The notes under the pieces: generated by a model
Seen by the model: the letters and a program-made list of their open reading frames with translations, nothing else
Database searches by the model: none
Told to the model about the DNA's origin: nothing
NCBI RefSeq assembly: GCF_001039355.2
Contig: NW_019775419.1
Location: 1 to 64,000 of the forward strand
DNA length: 64,000 nt
Origin: Lingula anatina
Lineage: Eukaryota > Brachiopoda > Lingulata > Lingulida > Lingulidae
Reading direction: 5' to 3'
Shown: one piece after another, positions 33,053-44,692 of the stretch
Layout: the number at the start of each line of letters is the position of its first letter
How positions within the stretch are numbered: position 1 is the stretch's first letter
Made by a program: the position numbers and the translations under genes

Positions 33053-36000
33053 GTAAGGGTGGGATGGGTGTGCTCCAATCCGTCCGCTGGGTCATCTGCA
33101 AGTGTTTTTTCTTAATAACTGAGTACACATTATCCACTTATTGTTATGTCACACTTATTATTATATTGCACCAAAACTATGAAAGATCCACTGAACTATA
33201 GAAATCTTTGTTTTTACTCTTTTTTCTTTCTTTTCTTTTCTTTCTTTCTTTTCTTTTTTTTTTCAGTACTGTAACACGCAAACAAGACAGCGCTGCTCGA
33301 AATGTCCGCCAGGTTATGGGGCAGAGAAAAAATGCACCAATACTCAAGACACCTTCTGCGTACCTTGCAAAACGGGGACCTTTTCAAAAACCTATTCAAG
33401 AAACCAACCATGCCAAAAATGTTCAGAAAAGTGTACATCCAGACATTTCATCCACAAACAGTGTACAAAAACCCGTGACGTCATATGTGCACGGTGTGAC
33501 GTATATGATGGCGACATAACGGAAGACTTTAAGAGAAGCTGCAAAAAAGAAGCTGAAACCTCGTTTCTGTCTTTTTCCACTCTCTGGTATATGCTTGGCT
33601 ACACGGACGATGAAGATTCAGACGAGGCGACAAGCACAAAATTGGCTGAGGTTTCTCGCAGGAGCACTTTCTCCTATCCTGTATCTCAATCGCCTCCCGA
33701 TCAAAACACTTTCAATAACAACACAGATTTTCTTAACCAGTCGAATACGACTGTGGATACCAATGGAACTGGTGGGGACGGTTTTTTGCTGGATGAGAGA
33801 AATGACGGTAGGTCGAATAAATCAATTCCGATCACACCGAATATGTACTAACTTTTGGAAGGTGAAAGGCACTTACTGGAGTATTTTGTTTCCCACTTGT
33901 AAATATACTAGAATGAAAAAAATGATCAATGGTGAATTCTAAAAAAAATGAAACAAGTTTCCCGTGTCAATACTTCGAATTACAAAATGTATGAGATTCG
34001 TTTTTTCGTGACATACACGTACCAATATTTGCAGTAGTGAATTTAGATTTAAATTATGAGAAAAATTGGCCTTTCAAATATAAAAGTTTAATGCTAATGT
34101 ATTACTTCCATGACCAGTACTTACTACAGTTAAAAATAGGGAGAACTAGAGGCAGACTGACAGTTTACAATTTATATTACATGTATGACAAGTCTAAATA
34201 AAATATTTTAATATAGAAATATGTGTAGTACGACACAAATATGTTAATAGATTGAGATTGCAAAGGCATAAACTTGAACACAAGTAAAATAAGTGTACAC
34301 GCGTATAGAGCGTAGAAAATACATATAGAAATTCGAGAAATACATTGCGATGAATAATGGATGAATATACATGTACCTTATATATAAATTGTTCCTTGGT
34401 TGGCGACGCTTTTCTAATTCTTGCACTTGTTTGATTGGATCATTGGAAGCGAGTAATTGTATACCATAAAATCGCCATTAAATGACATAGTATGCCAGTT
34501 CAGAAAAGGGTAAGTGGGAGACAGCATATATAGAAACAGTGAGTTCACAAGTATCAACTTCCTCCGTAAAGTTCATTGGACACGGAAATGTCACCTGCTA
34601 TAAAGATATTAAAGGGATATTAAATGGTATTGATTGATCATTTTACAGAACATTCAATTTCTGTGTCATAAGAATCTGGTTTGTTATGATAATAATTTCT
34701 TTTTTTATTTCGTAGTGATGATATCTTTTGAAGGAAACGCAACGGGTTCAAATTCCAGCAATATCAACTTATTTCAAAATGTAAGTTGTAAGCTCTCAAA
34801 ACGTTAGCAAGTAATCAGTTGAATCCTTAACAAGCGCAAAATAAATAAGTAAATAAATTTGCAACAGGTTACATCTTCATTACAATTACGAATGCACTCT
34901 GTGATATCAATTATTTGCGACGAATTTCCCCCTGATGAAAGTCACATTTACTTCCTTCTTTTTTAGATGCAAATAGGTCATAAGGCACATTTTAAAGGAC
35001 AACCGTCTCTTTTATTTAGAAGGCTGACTACAAATTTGTCACTGTTCGTACTCAACATCCGTCTATCTTCTGAAGTCCGTTCTCGTTGGGTTTTTATCTT
35101 TCATACTTCTATACTGTATCTCTTATGTGCAGATAACTAACAGTCTAGACGATCCCAATGCGCAAATAGACCCAGAGGACAAGGACGACCAGAATGACGA
35201 CGCTCAAAATTACGGAGTGGTAGCAGGGGCACTGGTAGCCGCAGTGGTATTTTTCTCGCTAGGAGCGTGCAGTAATAGATTCAAGCATATCAAGAAACTT
35301 TGCGGCAAGAAAGAGGTAGAGCACTAACGTCAAACAGTTATACTCATTCGAATCATTTTGACCAAAAAGAAATCAAATTATGTTTTTTGAATTTTATTTT
35401 CACCGATATTTCCAATTATACGTGCTGGATTGTTTTTATTACGTTTGATTTTGACGATGATGTATAAAATATTGCTCATTTTTTCTCCAAATCTGGCATG
35501 ATTACTTTCTGTAATATAGATCGGCTAATTATAGTAATCATAAGTCACAGTTTTATCATTTTCAACACAACAGAAGAAATATAGAAATAAGCTCTTTTTT
35601 CTTGGATATTTCAGAACGAGAATAGCCCCAGAAAACCTCACAAGTCCGATTTCTTTTTACACAGATCAAGAAGGACAGAATATGAGACGGGTAGGAGTGT
35701 AGAGTGCACCTGTAGTAGACTAGTGATATCTNNNNNNNNNNNNNNNNNNNNNNNNNNNNNNNNNNNNNNNNNNNNNNNNNNNNNNNNNNNNNNNNNNNNN
35801 NNNNNNNNNNNNNNNNNNNNNNNNNNNNNNNNNNNNNNNNNNNNNNNNNNNNNNNNNNNNNNNNNNNNNNNNNNNNNNNNNNNNNNNNNNNNNNNNNNNN
35901 NNNNNNNNNNNNNNNNNNNNNNNNNNNNNNNNNNNNNNNNNNNNNNNNNNNNNNNNNNNNNNNNNNNNNNNNNNNNNNNNNNNNNNNNNNNNNNNNNNNN

Positions 36001-37773
36001 NNNNNNNNNNNNNNNNNNNNNNNNNNNNNNNNNNNNNNNNNNNNNNNNNNNNNNNNNNNNNNNNNNNNNNNNNNNNNNNNNNNNNNNNNNNNNNNNNNNN
36101 NNNNNNNNNNNNNNNNNNNNNNNNNNNNNNNNNNNNNNNNNNNNNNNNNNNNNNNNNNNNNNNNNNNNNNNNNNNNNNNNCCCCGTATACTAGAATTCCT
36201 GTGGCACATGGCAGCCATCTTGGATTTTCCAAAATGCCCAAGAACACTTCGTAGTTACTCACCACAAACATATTATGTGGGTAACAAAGATCTGAGAAAC
36301 AGACTTAATTTGATAGTGGACAACGTATCGTTCTAGCTGGTAATAGTTGTGCACTAGTATTCCTATGGCTGTTTCTATGGCAAATGACAGCCATCTTGGA
36401 TTTTTTCAAAAAGTCCAAGGGAACTTGTTTGTTATCTGACATATATGAATAAAATGGGTAATAAGGGTGTGGAAAACTCTGAGAAAATAATTTATTTGAT
36501 AAAAATCAACATAGGTATGTACATATTTCTAAAGAATTCAATAAATTGGCGGCCATTTTGGATTTTTTGGCCAAACGGTAAATTTTTTCCGTGGGCTACG
36601 GCTCTAATTTGGTTTAGAATGTCAAAAGGTACCCACATGCAAAATTTGGTGCTTTTATCCGCCGTGTCACGATTTTTTCCTTAAGCCACCGGACTAGAAC
36701 AGTTATACTCATTCGAATCATTTTGACCAAAAAGAATTCAAATTATGTTTTTTGAATTTTATTTTCACCGATATTTCCAATTATACGTGCTGGATTTTTT
36801 TTTATTACGTTTGGTTTTGACGATGATGTATAAAATATTGCTCATTTTTTCTCCAAATCTGGCATGATTACTTTCTGTAATATAGATCGGCTAAGTATAG
36901 TAATCAAAAGTCACAGTTTTATAATTTTCAACACACAGCAGAAGAAATATAGAAATAAGCTCTTTTTTCTTGGATATTTCAGAACGAGAATAGCCCCAGA
37001 AAACCTCACAAGTCCGATTTCTTTTTACACAGATCAAGGAGGACAGAATATGAGACGGGTAGGAGTGTAGAGTGCACCTGTAGTAGACTAGTGATATCTA
37101 ATATAACATTTTTGTTATCAATTATATTGGTTGATCAGAACCGATCGCGCCTTACAAGACGTTATTAACTTTTTCAATTTCGATTTGGCGAGAAGAGAAA
37201 ATAAATAGTTCGGAAAACCTTTTTTTTAACTTGGATTATGTAAATGTGTAAGTACTGTCCTCATTTCTGCGTTTAATTCTAATTTTACAAATTTTCACAG
37301 ACAAGCACATGCAGGCCAATGGCTTTCTTCCGAGGCAATCCGTCACAGGTCACAGTTTAAGGGCCTCGGCGGACCCTGCCGTTCCTGGTCCTAGCGTCGT
37401 GGACACACCTCAGGTCCCAGGGAGTTCCATCGATAGCATCGAGTCAACCTCCGATGTCTCCGGTTCTTCACACGAGAGAATGAATAACAATCATTTTAAA
37501 CGAAACAATATAAAAGATAGCCGAGAATTGCTTAGGAGCTCTATAAAATCGAAATCTTCCGAAGGAACGAAGGGGGGAAATAACGGGAATCAGGATTTCA
37601 CAGCAAATGGCGATTTCAGGGAATCTTTTCGGCCCTCAGTTATTGAAACTGATATTTTGGATTACAGAGAAAGCCGAGTGAATCCTGACACGAATACTAA
37701 AGACGATATGCAAAACACATCCAACACGCCGCAGCGTGTAGAGGGGGTCGACGAGTCTGATTATAGAGCGTAA
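30392..37773 (+). CDS. TNF-receptor-superfamily-like type I membrane protein, 460 aa
   Basis: Exons: 30392-30436 (signal peptide 'MPRFLLLLIIAMSLK'), 33267-33807, 34716-34780, 35133-35315, one of 35615-35690 or 36983-37058, and 37301-37773 (stop TAA). Phases fit with exactly one of the two 76-nt copies. Residues 16-92 form two cysteine-rich modules with TNFR spacing ('RCSKCPPGYG', 'DTFCVPCKTGTFS', 'CQKCSEKCTSRHF', 'DVICARC'). A Ser/Thr/Asn-rich stalk with N-glycosylation sites follows. Exon 35133 encodes the membrane span ('GVVAGALVAAVVFFSLGA') and a Lys-rich stop-transfer. The tail of about 180 residues is Ser/Asn/Asp-rich with no recognisable death domain, so it may signal through TRAF-type adaptors, if at all. 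Ligand unknown. Confidence 0.82.
30570..30597. repeat. (CT)n microsatellite
   Basis: About 13 CT units in the first intron of the TNFR-like gene. Confidence 0.9.
33016..33051. repeat. (TG)n microsatellite
   Basis: About 17 TG units in the first intron of the TNFR-like gene, 220 bases before exon 2. Confidence 0.9.
35331..37100. repeat. direct duplication of a 400-bp exon-containing block around a gap and an interspersed repeat
   Basis: 35331-35731 and 36700-37100 are nearly identical and each contains the 76-nt exon (35615-35690, 36983-37058). Between them are about 449 N and a 36181-36699 block of dispersed repeat sequence ('cagccatcttggatttt' twice, 'aagccaccggactag' end). Inclusion of both exons would shift the frame. 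As with the ACOX1 6-N gap, this is probably two alleles, one with an insertion, placed in series. Confidence 0.7.
36181..36699. repeat. interspersed repeat with 'cagccatcttggatttt' units
   Basis: Non-coding block with three copies of a 'gccat.ttggattttt' motif and the right end 'gtcacgattttttccttaag' plus 'ccaccggactag'. Probably the right part of a DNA-transposon-derived element whose left part is in the gap. Confidence 0.5.
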
Positions 37774-38645
37774 ATATAATACATAACACTGTGTTCTTTC
37801 AGTTCACCACCCTTAACTTTCAGTTACAGTTTAGTTAACAGTAGATGTAACATCCCAAATAGGCCTTGCTGGACTTATCCTTTTGTCACAATGGGCATTT
37901 TCATTTTCGTTCTATTTCAACCGAACGATAAGGTTACAGAAAGGGAAACAGCACAGAATATATCTGTAAACAACCACGCCAGGCCGAGCAAACCACGCCC
38001 GAAGACATTAGTGATGTTTCATTACACCAAATAATGAATAATTTCTGCACTCATTTTACCTATGACCCATCGAATAAATGCCCAGTAACGTAATTAGTCA
38101 ACAATAATGCTCATAATAAATGATTAACTAAAACGTACAGGTTAACGTCCTTTATCAGTGGCATGAGACGGCCTAGGAAGCTCGCTCATGTCATTGGGTC
38201 CATAGTAGGTCCTGGATCCTAAAAGTTAAAAACGTTCGTACAATCGCACGCGCGCGTAGAGCAGCACGCGTTGCGGTCGGTGAAAGCTTTTACACATTCG
38301 CACGTCCTCTGTTATACGCCTTCATGTAATGTAGATATTAAGAGTTTCCTGTGGTCACAAAATTAACCACTGATATAAATAATAAATGATAAGTAACTGT
38401 TTAAGAGATGCACTTAAGTATTGTAAGTATGCGCGTGCTAGTTCATTTATAGGTTGCAGGCGAAAAATTTACCATGAATTGGTTAACAGTGAGCTCAGGT
38501 TATTTTTAGATTTCTAACACAATGTTATTCCCTGAAAATCAGCTTATTTCTATGAACTTACAAGGGAATCTACAGCGGGATAACTATGTGATTGATATGA
38601 ATTCGCCTACCGTCACAGTCCAGTTGCAACGAAACTGAAGATCCA

Positions 38646-38783
38646 TGTAACAGAAAGTCCGCTTTCCATTTAGTTATAAAGGTTAGGGTTAGCTTGACCT
38701 AAGTGGGTCAAAATCTAGGGCGAGACTTACCTGTACAAATGAATGGGAAGCGGACTCTCTATCATGGGGGACTTTCTGTAACG
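38646..38783. repeat. fold-back MITE
   Basis: Left end 'gtaacagaaagtccgctttc' pairs with right parts 'gaagcggac' and 'gactttctgtaac'. About 138 bases, no frame. Confidence 0.75.
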
Positions 38784-39276
38784 TTACACTGTGACATCGG
38801 TGGTTGATTGTGGTAGAGATGATGTCAGCGAAAAGTTCGTGCACTCATGAAAGCCTGGTTGGGGGGGGGGGGGGATTCATTTGCATTTGATAAAATAATC
38901 ACCAAAACTGATTTATACAGCTCAGACGTGGTTGACATTTCCTTTAAATTATATACAATCTTTGTGTCTGTTTCGGCACCTGTGAAACAAGTGTTTATTT
39001 TTTCATCGTGTTCATCGATTATACTTTTTGCAGATAAAATTAATTGATCGTCAAACCAAGAGAACAATGTCGCAAGGTACATGAAACTTAAGTTAAATTT
39101 TATACATTAACACTTATTTGAAGAAAATGACCAAGTAGTATTTGCTTTTTACATTAGAGAACTGCCCAGCTGGTTAATTCTATCCTCGTTCTCTATCCCA
39201 CTCTTTCTCATTGTTGTTCACTTATCGCAGTCCAGACTAAACCATCCTTCATAAATAGTTGATGAGGAATCTATTA

Positions 39277-39288
39277 GCGTTTATAAGG
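39277..39288 (+). promoter_or_regulatory. possible TATA box
   Basis: 'gcgtttataagg' lies about 75 bases upstream of the start codon at 39359, where a TATA box with a short leader would be expected. Confidence 0.4.
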
Positions 39289-39358
39289 CCGATGACGAGA
39301 AGGACGGTATATTATCAGAGAAGACAAGCGCCAGTAATAGGAACAAATTGATTTCAAC

Positions 39359-41571
39359 ATGGCCAAGCTGATGGTATTGCCAGTTATGGTCCTACTGCCG
39401 TTTTTGATGTGCTACACACAGTGAGTGAACGACAACATTAAACTTAAAACTGCATGTTATTTAGTTTTTTCCTTACTAGTACAGATACGTATGTATTTTG
39501 TTATTGACACAAGTGATGTTTTAATTTCTCATTATCATGACCTTTTCTTTAACTAAAAAGCAGCTAACGTTTCAACTTTTAAAAGAGGAATGTACCTGGT
39601 TTTGTTATTAAGCAAATATTGCATTTTTTTTTTTTTTTTTGGTACTAGAATTCAAGATGACTTGTTAACAAAAAAGGCAAACTGTTTCCAGGAAATATGT
39701 CAGCAGTGAAATTCACCATCATAAAAACAAGGGCCTTATCTTTTACCCTTAGCTTTGAAGCAGAGCTCACCATGAAACGTTGGAAATATTTTTTTCTAAA
39801 AAACAGACCTGTGTATTAACTGTGTAAAAATGAATATCTTTGTGTAATATTTCTTATCAATTCAACCTTCGATGTCATCTGAAACACAATCTATTTGATT
39901 GATGAATAATGGTTTGACACGAAAGCAGACAACTTAAGTTTCTTCATACCTCTTAATGTCCTTAATTGCAAATAAAGTAAGAAGGTTAAATTATGGGAGG
40001 GGGGATCCAGCTATTAATCGTGAAGGTCTGTGGACTTTTTTATGATAAAAATATTAAATATGCAAGAAAAAAATTTAATCATAAAAGTGTCATTGTATAT
40101 TTTAGTAATTCACTCAACGAGGTTAGACCTTAATTAAGCAGATTTAATTTTCCCTGAAATTGCAACACCCTCGATCTCCAAGTTATACCATATTCAAAAA
40201 CGCTGGCAAAGTTACGATCTACGAACCATTTTCTAATTTTGAACAACTCTCGTAATTTGAGCACGGGGACAAGTTAATTCGATTAGTGGGGGTATAAGAT
40301 TACAAATTTTGAGCTCGAAATAAGTTTATAAATCGTAGTATTCTGAATGATTTTGGACAAGAAACCTTTATAATAAAAAGTAATTTTACTGAATTTTCTA
40401 AGAAAAAAAACCGTTTGTTGTATAAAGGTCCAAAGCGCTGGTAGATAGGAGACGTTGGATGACCGAATGCAAATAACTCAAATTATCGATCGTGATGTGA
40501 AGGCGCCCTTTTCATGATAAATTTGTATGTCCACTGGCTCATTTCCTCTCATATTTTATGTATCGTAACAAACAAAAGTTGACATTTTATTACAATGCGA
40601 ATCAGCTAGTTAACAATAAATCACAGTTCATGCCCTTTTCTGTTGGAATTGTCATTATATACCGTGTGTGTGGTAACTGTGCACTAGGGAATGCAGAAAT
40701 ATATTGCGTTACCTTTGAGATGCTACTTACATAGAAGGGCCATCGATTGATAATCCTGTTACATATACAACCTTTCGATAATTCATAAGGGCTAACCAGC
40801 TATTGTTTCATCACATTATATGACATTAAGCTCAACCCAAAAGAATTCCGTCTAAATTCACATATACATTAAAATACTCTTCATTTAATTCGTTTGGGTA
40901 CCTCTTAGTGGTCCATTTTGATTTGTGGAATTATGGGTAATTTACAGAGAAAGGTAATTGCCATGTTCAAAAAAGTCCTTCGAAAAGGCCGCCTGCCTCT
41001 GCTCATCCCGTGTGGTCGGCTGGACCTCTCTCTCTCCCCCTTACAATAGAGCATCTTGACAGTGCTCAACAGATTCAAAGCATGAAAAAACAGACCAGCC
41101 TACTTGCTCTTTTTTTTTTTTTTTTTTTTTTTTTGTGCATTTTGCCTCTGTTCCTCAGATAAATTGCACATCTTGTGTAAAAAACCTCCTCTAGTATTCC
41201 TCTTGATGCATCTAACCGATAAGCCTGTTCCAAGGAAAGTAGTCTGTCTCTAAATCAACCCCTTTTCCTTCCCTCCCCCTCCCCCCGCCTCTCCTGGAGG
41301 GGAGGCTCGCCTAGTCATTAATTTTTTGTCCATTGCAGCGCTATGTCGATGAACGATGGAACATCAAGCACCTCTGCTTCGGTTAGCAACTCATCTGGAA
41401 ACAACACAGCGGATAACTATAGTGATGATTATGACGTTTATGATTATCATTATGAGTATACATGGAGCTTCGAAGAAGAAAAAAATAACATTCTGAGTAG
41501 ATTGGAACATGATTACGATTCCCAAAGGAGACCGTATATGACGAGTGGTGAGTATCCTTTGCATTGCTTTC

Positions 41572-41617
<46 letters not shown>

Positions 41618-44600
41618 ACCGCACTCCGTTTTCACCGACCACGTTGCATGCACATGCAGCAAAATTGGACAATTCTGAATAAAACTTGTTAAAACCAACC
41701 CTAGTTTTAAAGGCCTGTATACATGAATTTCACCCCTACACAATAACTAGCAGTAACCCGCACCCACCTATTTATTCTAAGCTTTTAAGTTAAAACTTTT
41801 ATGTTAAAACATCATTGTCGTGTATTCCTTTTCTTTTATCAGGTGTCTCAGATAATGTTACCGTTGGGATTACGATTGATACCTTCAGTGATATAAGTAT
41901 TACGAACATGGTAAGTTTGAGAGACACATGTATAAATAATCAAAAAAGGTCTTTGCTTTTAAAATATTATATAATATTATTATATATATTATTAATATCA
42001 ATTATATATTAATTAAAATATTATAATATTAAAATATTCCCATTCTGTATTTCAAAGCGGCTGTGAAAGCACCCCTTTTGTTACTTTCAATTTTAACGTC
42101 CAATTTAAAGTGTGAAACTGTCACACGGTCACATTTCAACGGCATTCTGAGTTCTATAACAATTTATTATCTACTTTGTATAATTACCCTATATGGTGGG
42201 GATGGACTGTGAGAAGAGCAGTTTGTTCCAACTTCCCAGGGTTATAAAAAAAAAAAAAAAATCAAGGAAAAAGCTGCTTCAAAGTTTCGCCAATTGCCGC
42301 ATCTTTGTATGCATGGTCATTACATTTTATATCGTTAGGATTTTACGGTCGGGATATACCTACTACAGAGCTGGCGTGAACCTCGACTGGCTTCCGCAGA
42401 CCGACACAGCCAACCCATATTTCTAACCTTTGGGGAGATTTTTTCAAAAGCGTGGATGCCAGATTTGTATTTCTTGAAGGAGAAAAAAGCAAAGCGGCAC
42501 AGCATTACATATCCCAACGTGATGTTACAGATCAATCCAGACGGAAGGATGGTGTATTCCCAAAGGTATGTATATTGCAACAATACATGAATAAGTGAAG
42601 AGATCTATGTTTCATATAAACATCACACTTAGTTACTCCCCTTTTTTCGTTCAGTTGTGATGTCCAAAATTAAGTTGACATAAATTTTGAAAACATACTC
42701 TACAGGGTGACAACCTCCCCCCCCCCCCCAAAAAAAAAAAAAGAAAAAAAGAAAAAAAGAAGCCATAAAACTTTTATTTCAAGAAAGTTGCTGGTCTTAA
42801 ACTTCAGTATGTGCACGATCATTCTCATAAAATTTTCATAAAAGCGACCAAGATATCTAAAATGAAATAAGCTCCTAAGTGGAGACATACTTGCATACAT
42901 CTCGCAAAATTATCAATTACTCGAACTCGTTCCTCGTTCGGGATTTCCCTGATTTTTTTTTCTGTGGTTGCCGCCTGAAGTTCACTAATCGTTTGAGATT
43001 TCATTATCCTTGAGATACCTCCATAAATAAAAATCTGTGTGGTTCAACTTCCTGCTTATCATGAAATTTCCAGACCCCCACAAAATTATACCAAATGTCC
43101 GACCTGGTACCTGAATAAATTAATGCATAGAATTTTAGCGAGGTGTCATTCAATTTAGTCTACAGCAGAATGTAAATATTGCATGCATCATCAGCATCAT
43201 CAGGCTCAGTTGTAAAAAGTACAATTTTACGTCATTGCACTAAACATGCCGTCTTACGTTTTATTTGTGTGCTTTATTCATAGACTCTCTTTGACCATTG
43301 GCTGCCAGTACAATTTCCTGAGGTTCCCCATGGACACCCAGTTCTGCAAAATTCAAATGTCTAGTTGTAAGTAAAAATATTAGCCTAAAGCATATATTTT
43401 ACATATTGATTTAAATTATTAGCATTTCAATGAAACACCTTTGTCTTATAGATAACAGACAACATCGACTTCATTTTAAAAAACGCAGTAATAACAGTTA
43501 TCTTAAAACATCCATTTTCTCATTAATGTTGTGTACTTACTTGTGTGTCTCGTACAGCTGCATCGATTTTATTTTCATTTATATTTTTCATGAAATAGAT
43601 GCTTACACAGTGGAATCTCTACAACTGCTCTGGGACGAAAAAGAACCCATACGTTTCAGTAAAAGTGATCTTAATTTTCCGGAGTTCGAACTTGTGGATA
43701 TAGAAACCGATTCCGGTCTTATTTTGGATAAACGAGGTAATTGCATTTGTTGATATATTTTTTCTTGATGACAAGTTCGATGTTCTTGCCTAAATACTCA
43801 AATATACAACATTTAACCTTTTCAGTTTCTCAGATGAAATAAAAGAAGTTTTTAATTCTCTTTTATTCTAGGCAACTACTCCGTATTGACCGTAAATGTT
43901 CTCTTCTCCCGGGATCTGCGCCCCTATCTTCTGAATGTCTACATCCCAAGCATTGTCGTGGTTTTCCTGGCTTTCATGAGTATGTGGATTGACCCACGGG
44001 CAGTTCCAGCTCGAGTGACCATAGGGGTCATCACTGTGCTGACCACTATGACACAGAGCGTCAACACCCAGCAAGGATTGCCAAAGGTGTCCTACGTCAA
44101 GGCCGTGGACGTGTGGCTCGCTACCTGCCTCGTTTTCGTGGTGGGGGCCATGTTTGAATATGCCTTGGTCAATGTTATGATTCAAAGGCTGGATGACCGA
44201 AAGGACAGGGGAGAGATCGTCGTAAGAATACTACTATTCTGAACTGAAGTTTGAATCGAAAACTTTAATTGGCCCCCGACACTACTTGGTGACTTATAGT
44301 ATTTCCAAAACGCTTTTTCTTGTTGCCAAATTTGTCTGATTATTTTAAACAAACCAACACGCTATTTCAAACCTTAACCTTTAGTTACAGCCACTTTTAT
44401 GTTTACTTTTTTATTTTATTCTGGTAAATGAGAATTAAATGACACTTGTACATTTCTAAACTGTTTTTGTTCTTTATCAATTTAGGACGTCAAACCAGCG
44501 CTGAATAGCATCAGTCCTTTATCTTCGGACGCCAAATACCTGGCCAGTACGCCGAAACAGATCTACTGGAATCCAGCAAAGGTAGACAGCATAGGGAGGG

Positions 44601-44692
44601 CGCTGTTCTTTCTCTGCTTTGCATTGTTCAATATCATTTACTGGACTGTGTATCTCAGCCTTTCAATGGAAGATCGGAAACCGCAGAAATAG
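39359..44692 (+). CDS. Cys-loop ligand-gated ion channel subunit, anion type, complete (447 aa)
   Basis: Eight exons: 39359-39420, 41339-41547, 41843-41910, 42339-42565, 43284-43366, 43599-43736, 43872-44221 and 44486-44692. Phases join to 447 residues. Order: signal peptide (residues 1-21), a Ser/Asn-rich then Asp/Tyr-rich linker, and the ligand-binding domain with 'WMPDLYF', 'NPDGRMVYSQR' and the 15-residue Cys-loop (C-x13-C, 'CQYNFLRFPMDTQFC'). Then M1 ('LLNVYIPSIVVVFLAF'), M2 ('PARVTIGVITVLTTMTQ'), M3, a short cytoplasmic loop and M4 ('LFFLCFALFNIIYWTVYL'). The Pro-Ala-Arg before M2 is the anion-selectivity motif of GABA-A, glycine and glutamate-gated chloride channels. The second Cys pair typical of GlyR/GluCl is absent here, unlike in the two minus-strand relatives. 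It forms pentamers in the plasma membrane; the ligand cannot be inferred. Confidence 0.9.
41573..41614. repeat. (CT)n microsatellite
   Basis: About 20 CT units, 26 bases after the exon 2 donor of the receptor gene. Confidence 0.9.

Larger units (their letters stand above)
37774..39358. other. intergenic region with a fold-back MITE and promoter
   Basis: No exon was seen. It contains the MITE at 38646-38783, a poly(G) tract near 38861-38873 and, at the right end, a plausible TATA box and 5' leader of the receptor gene beginning at 39359. Confidence 0.5.
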
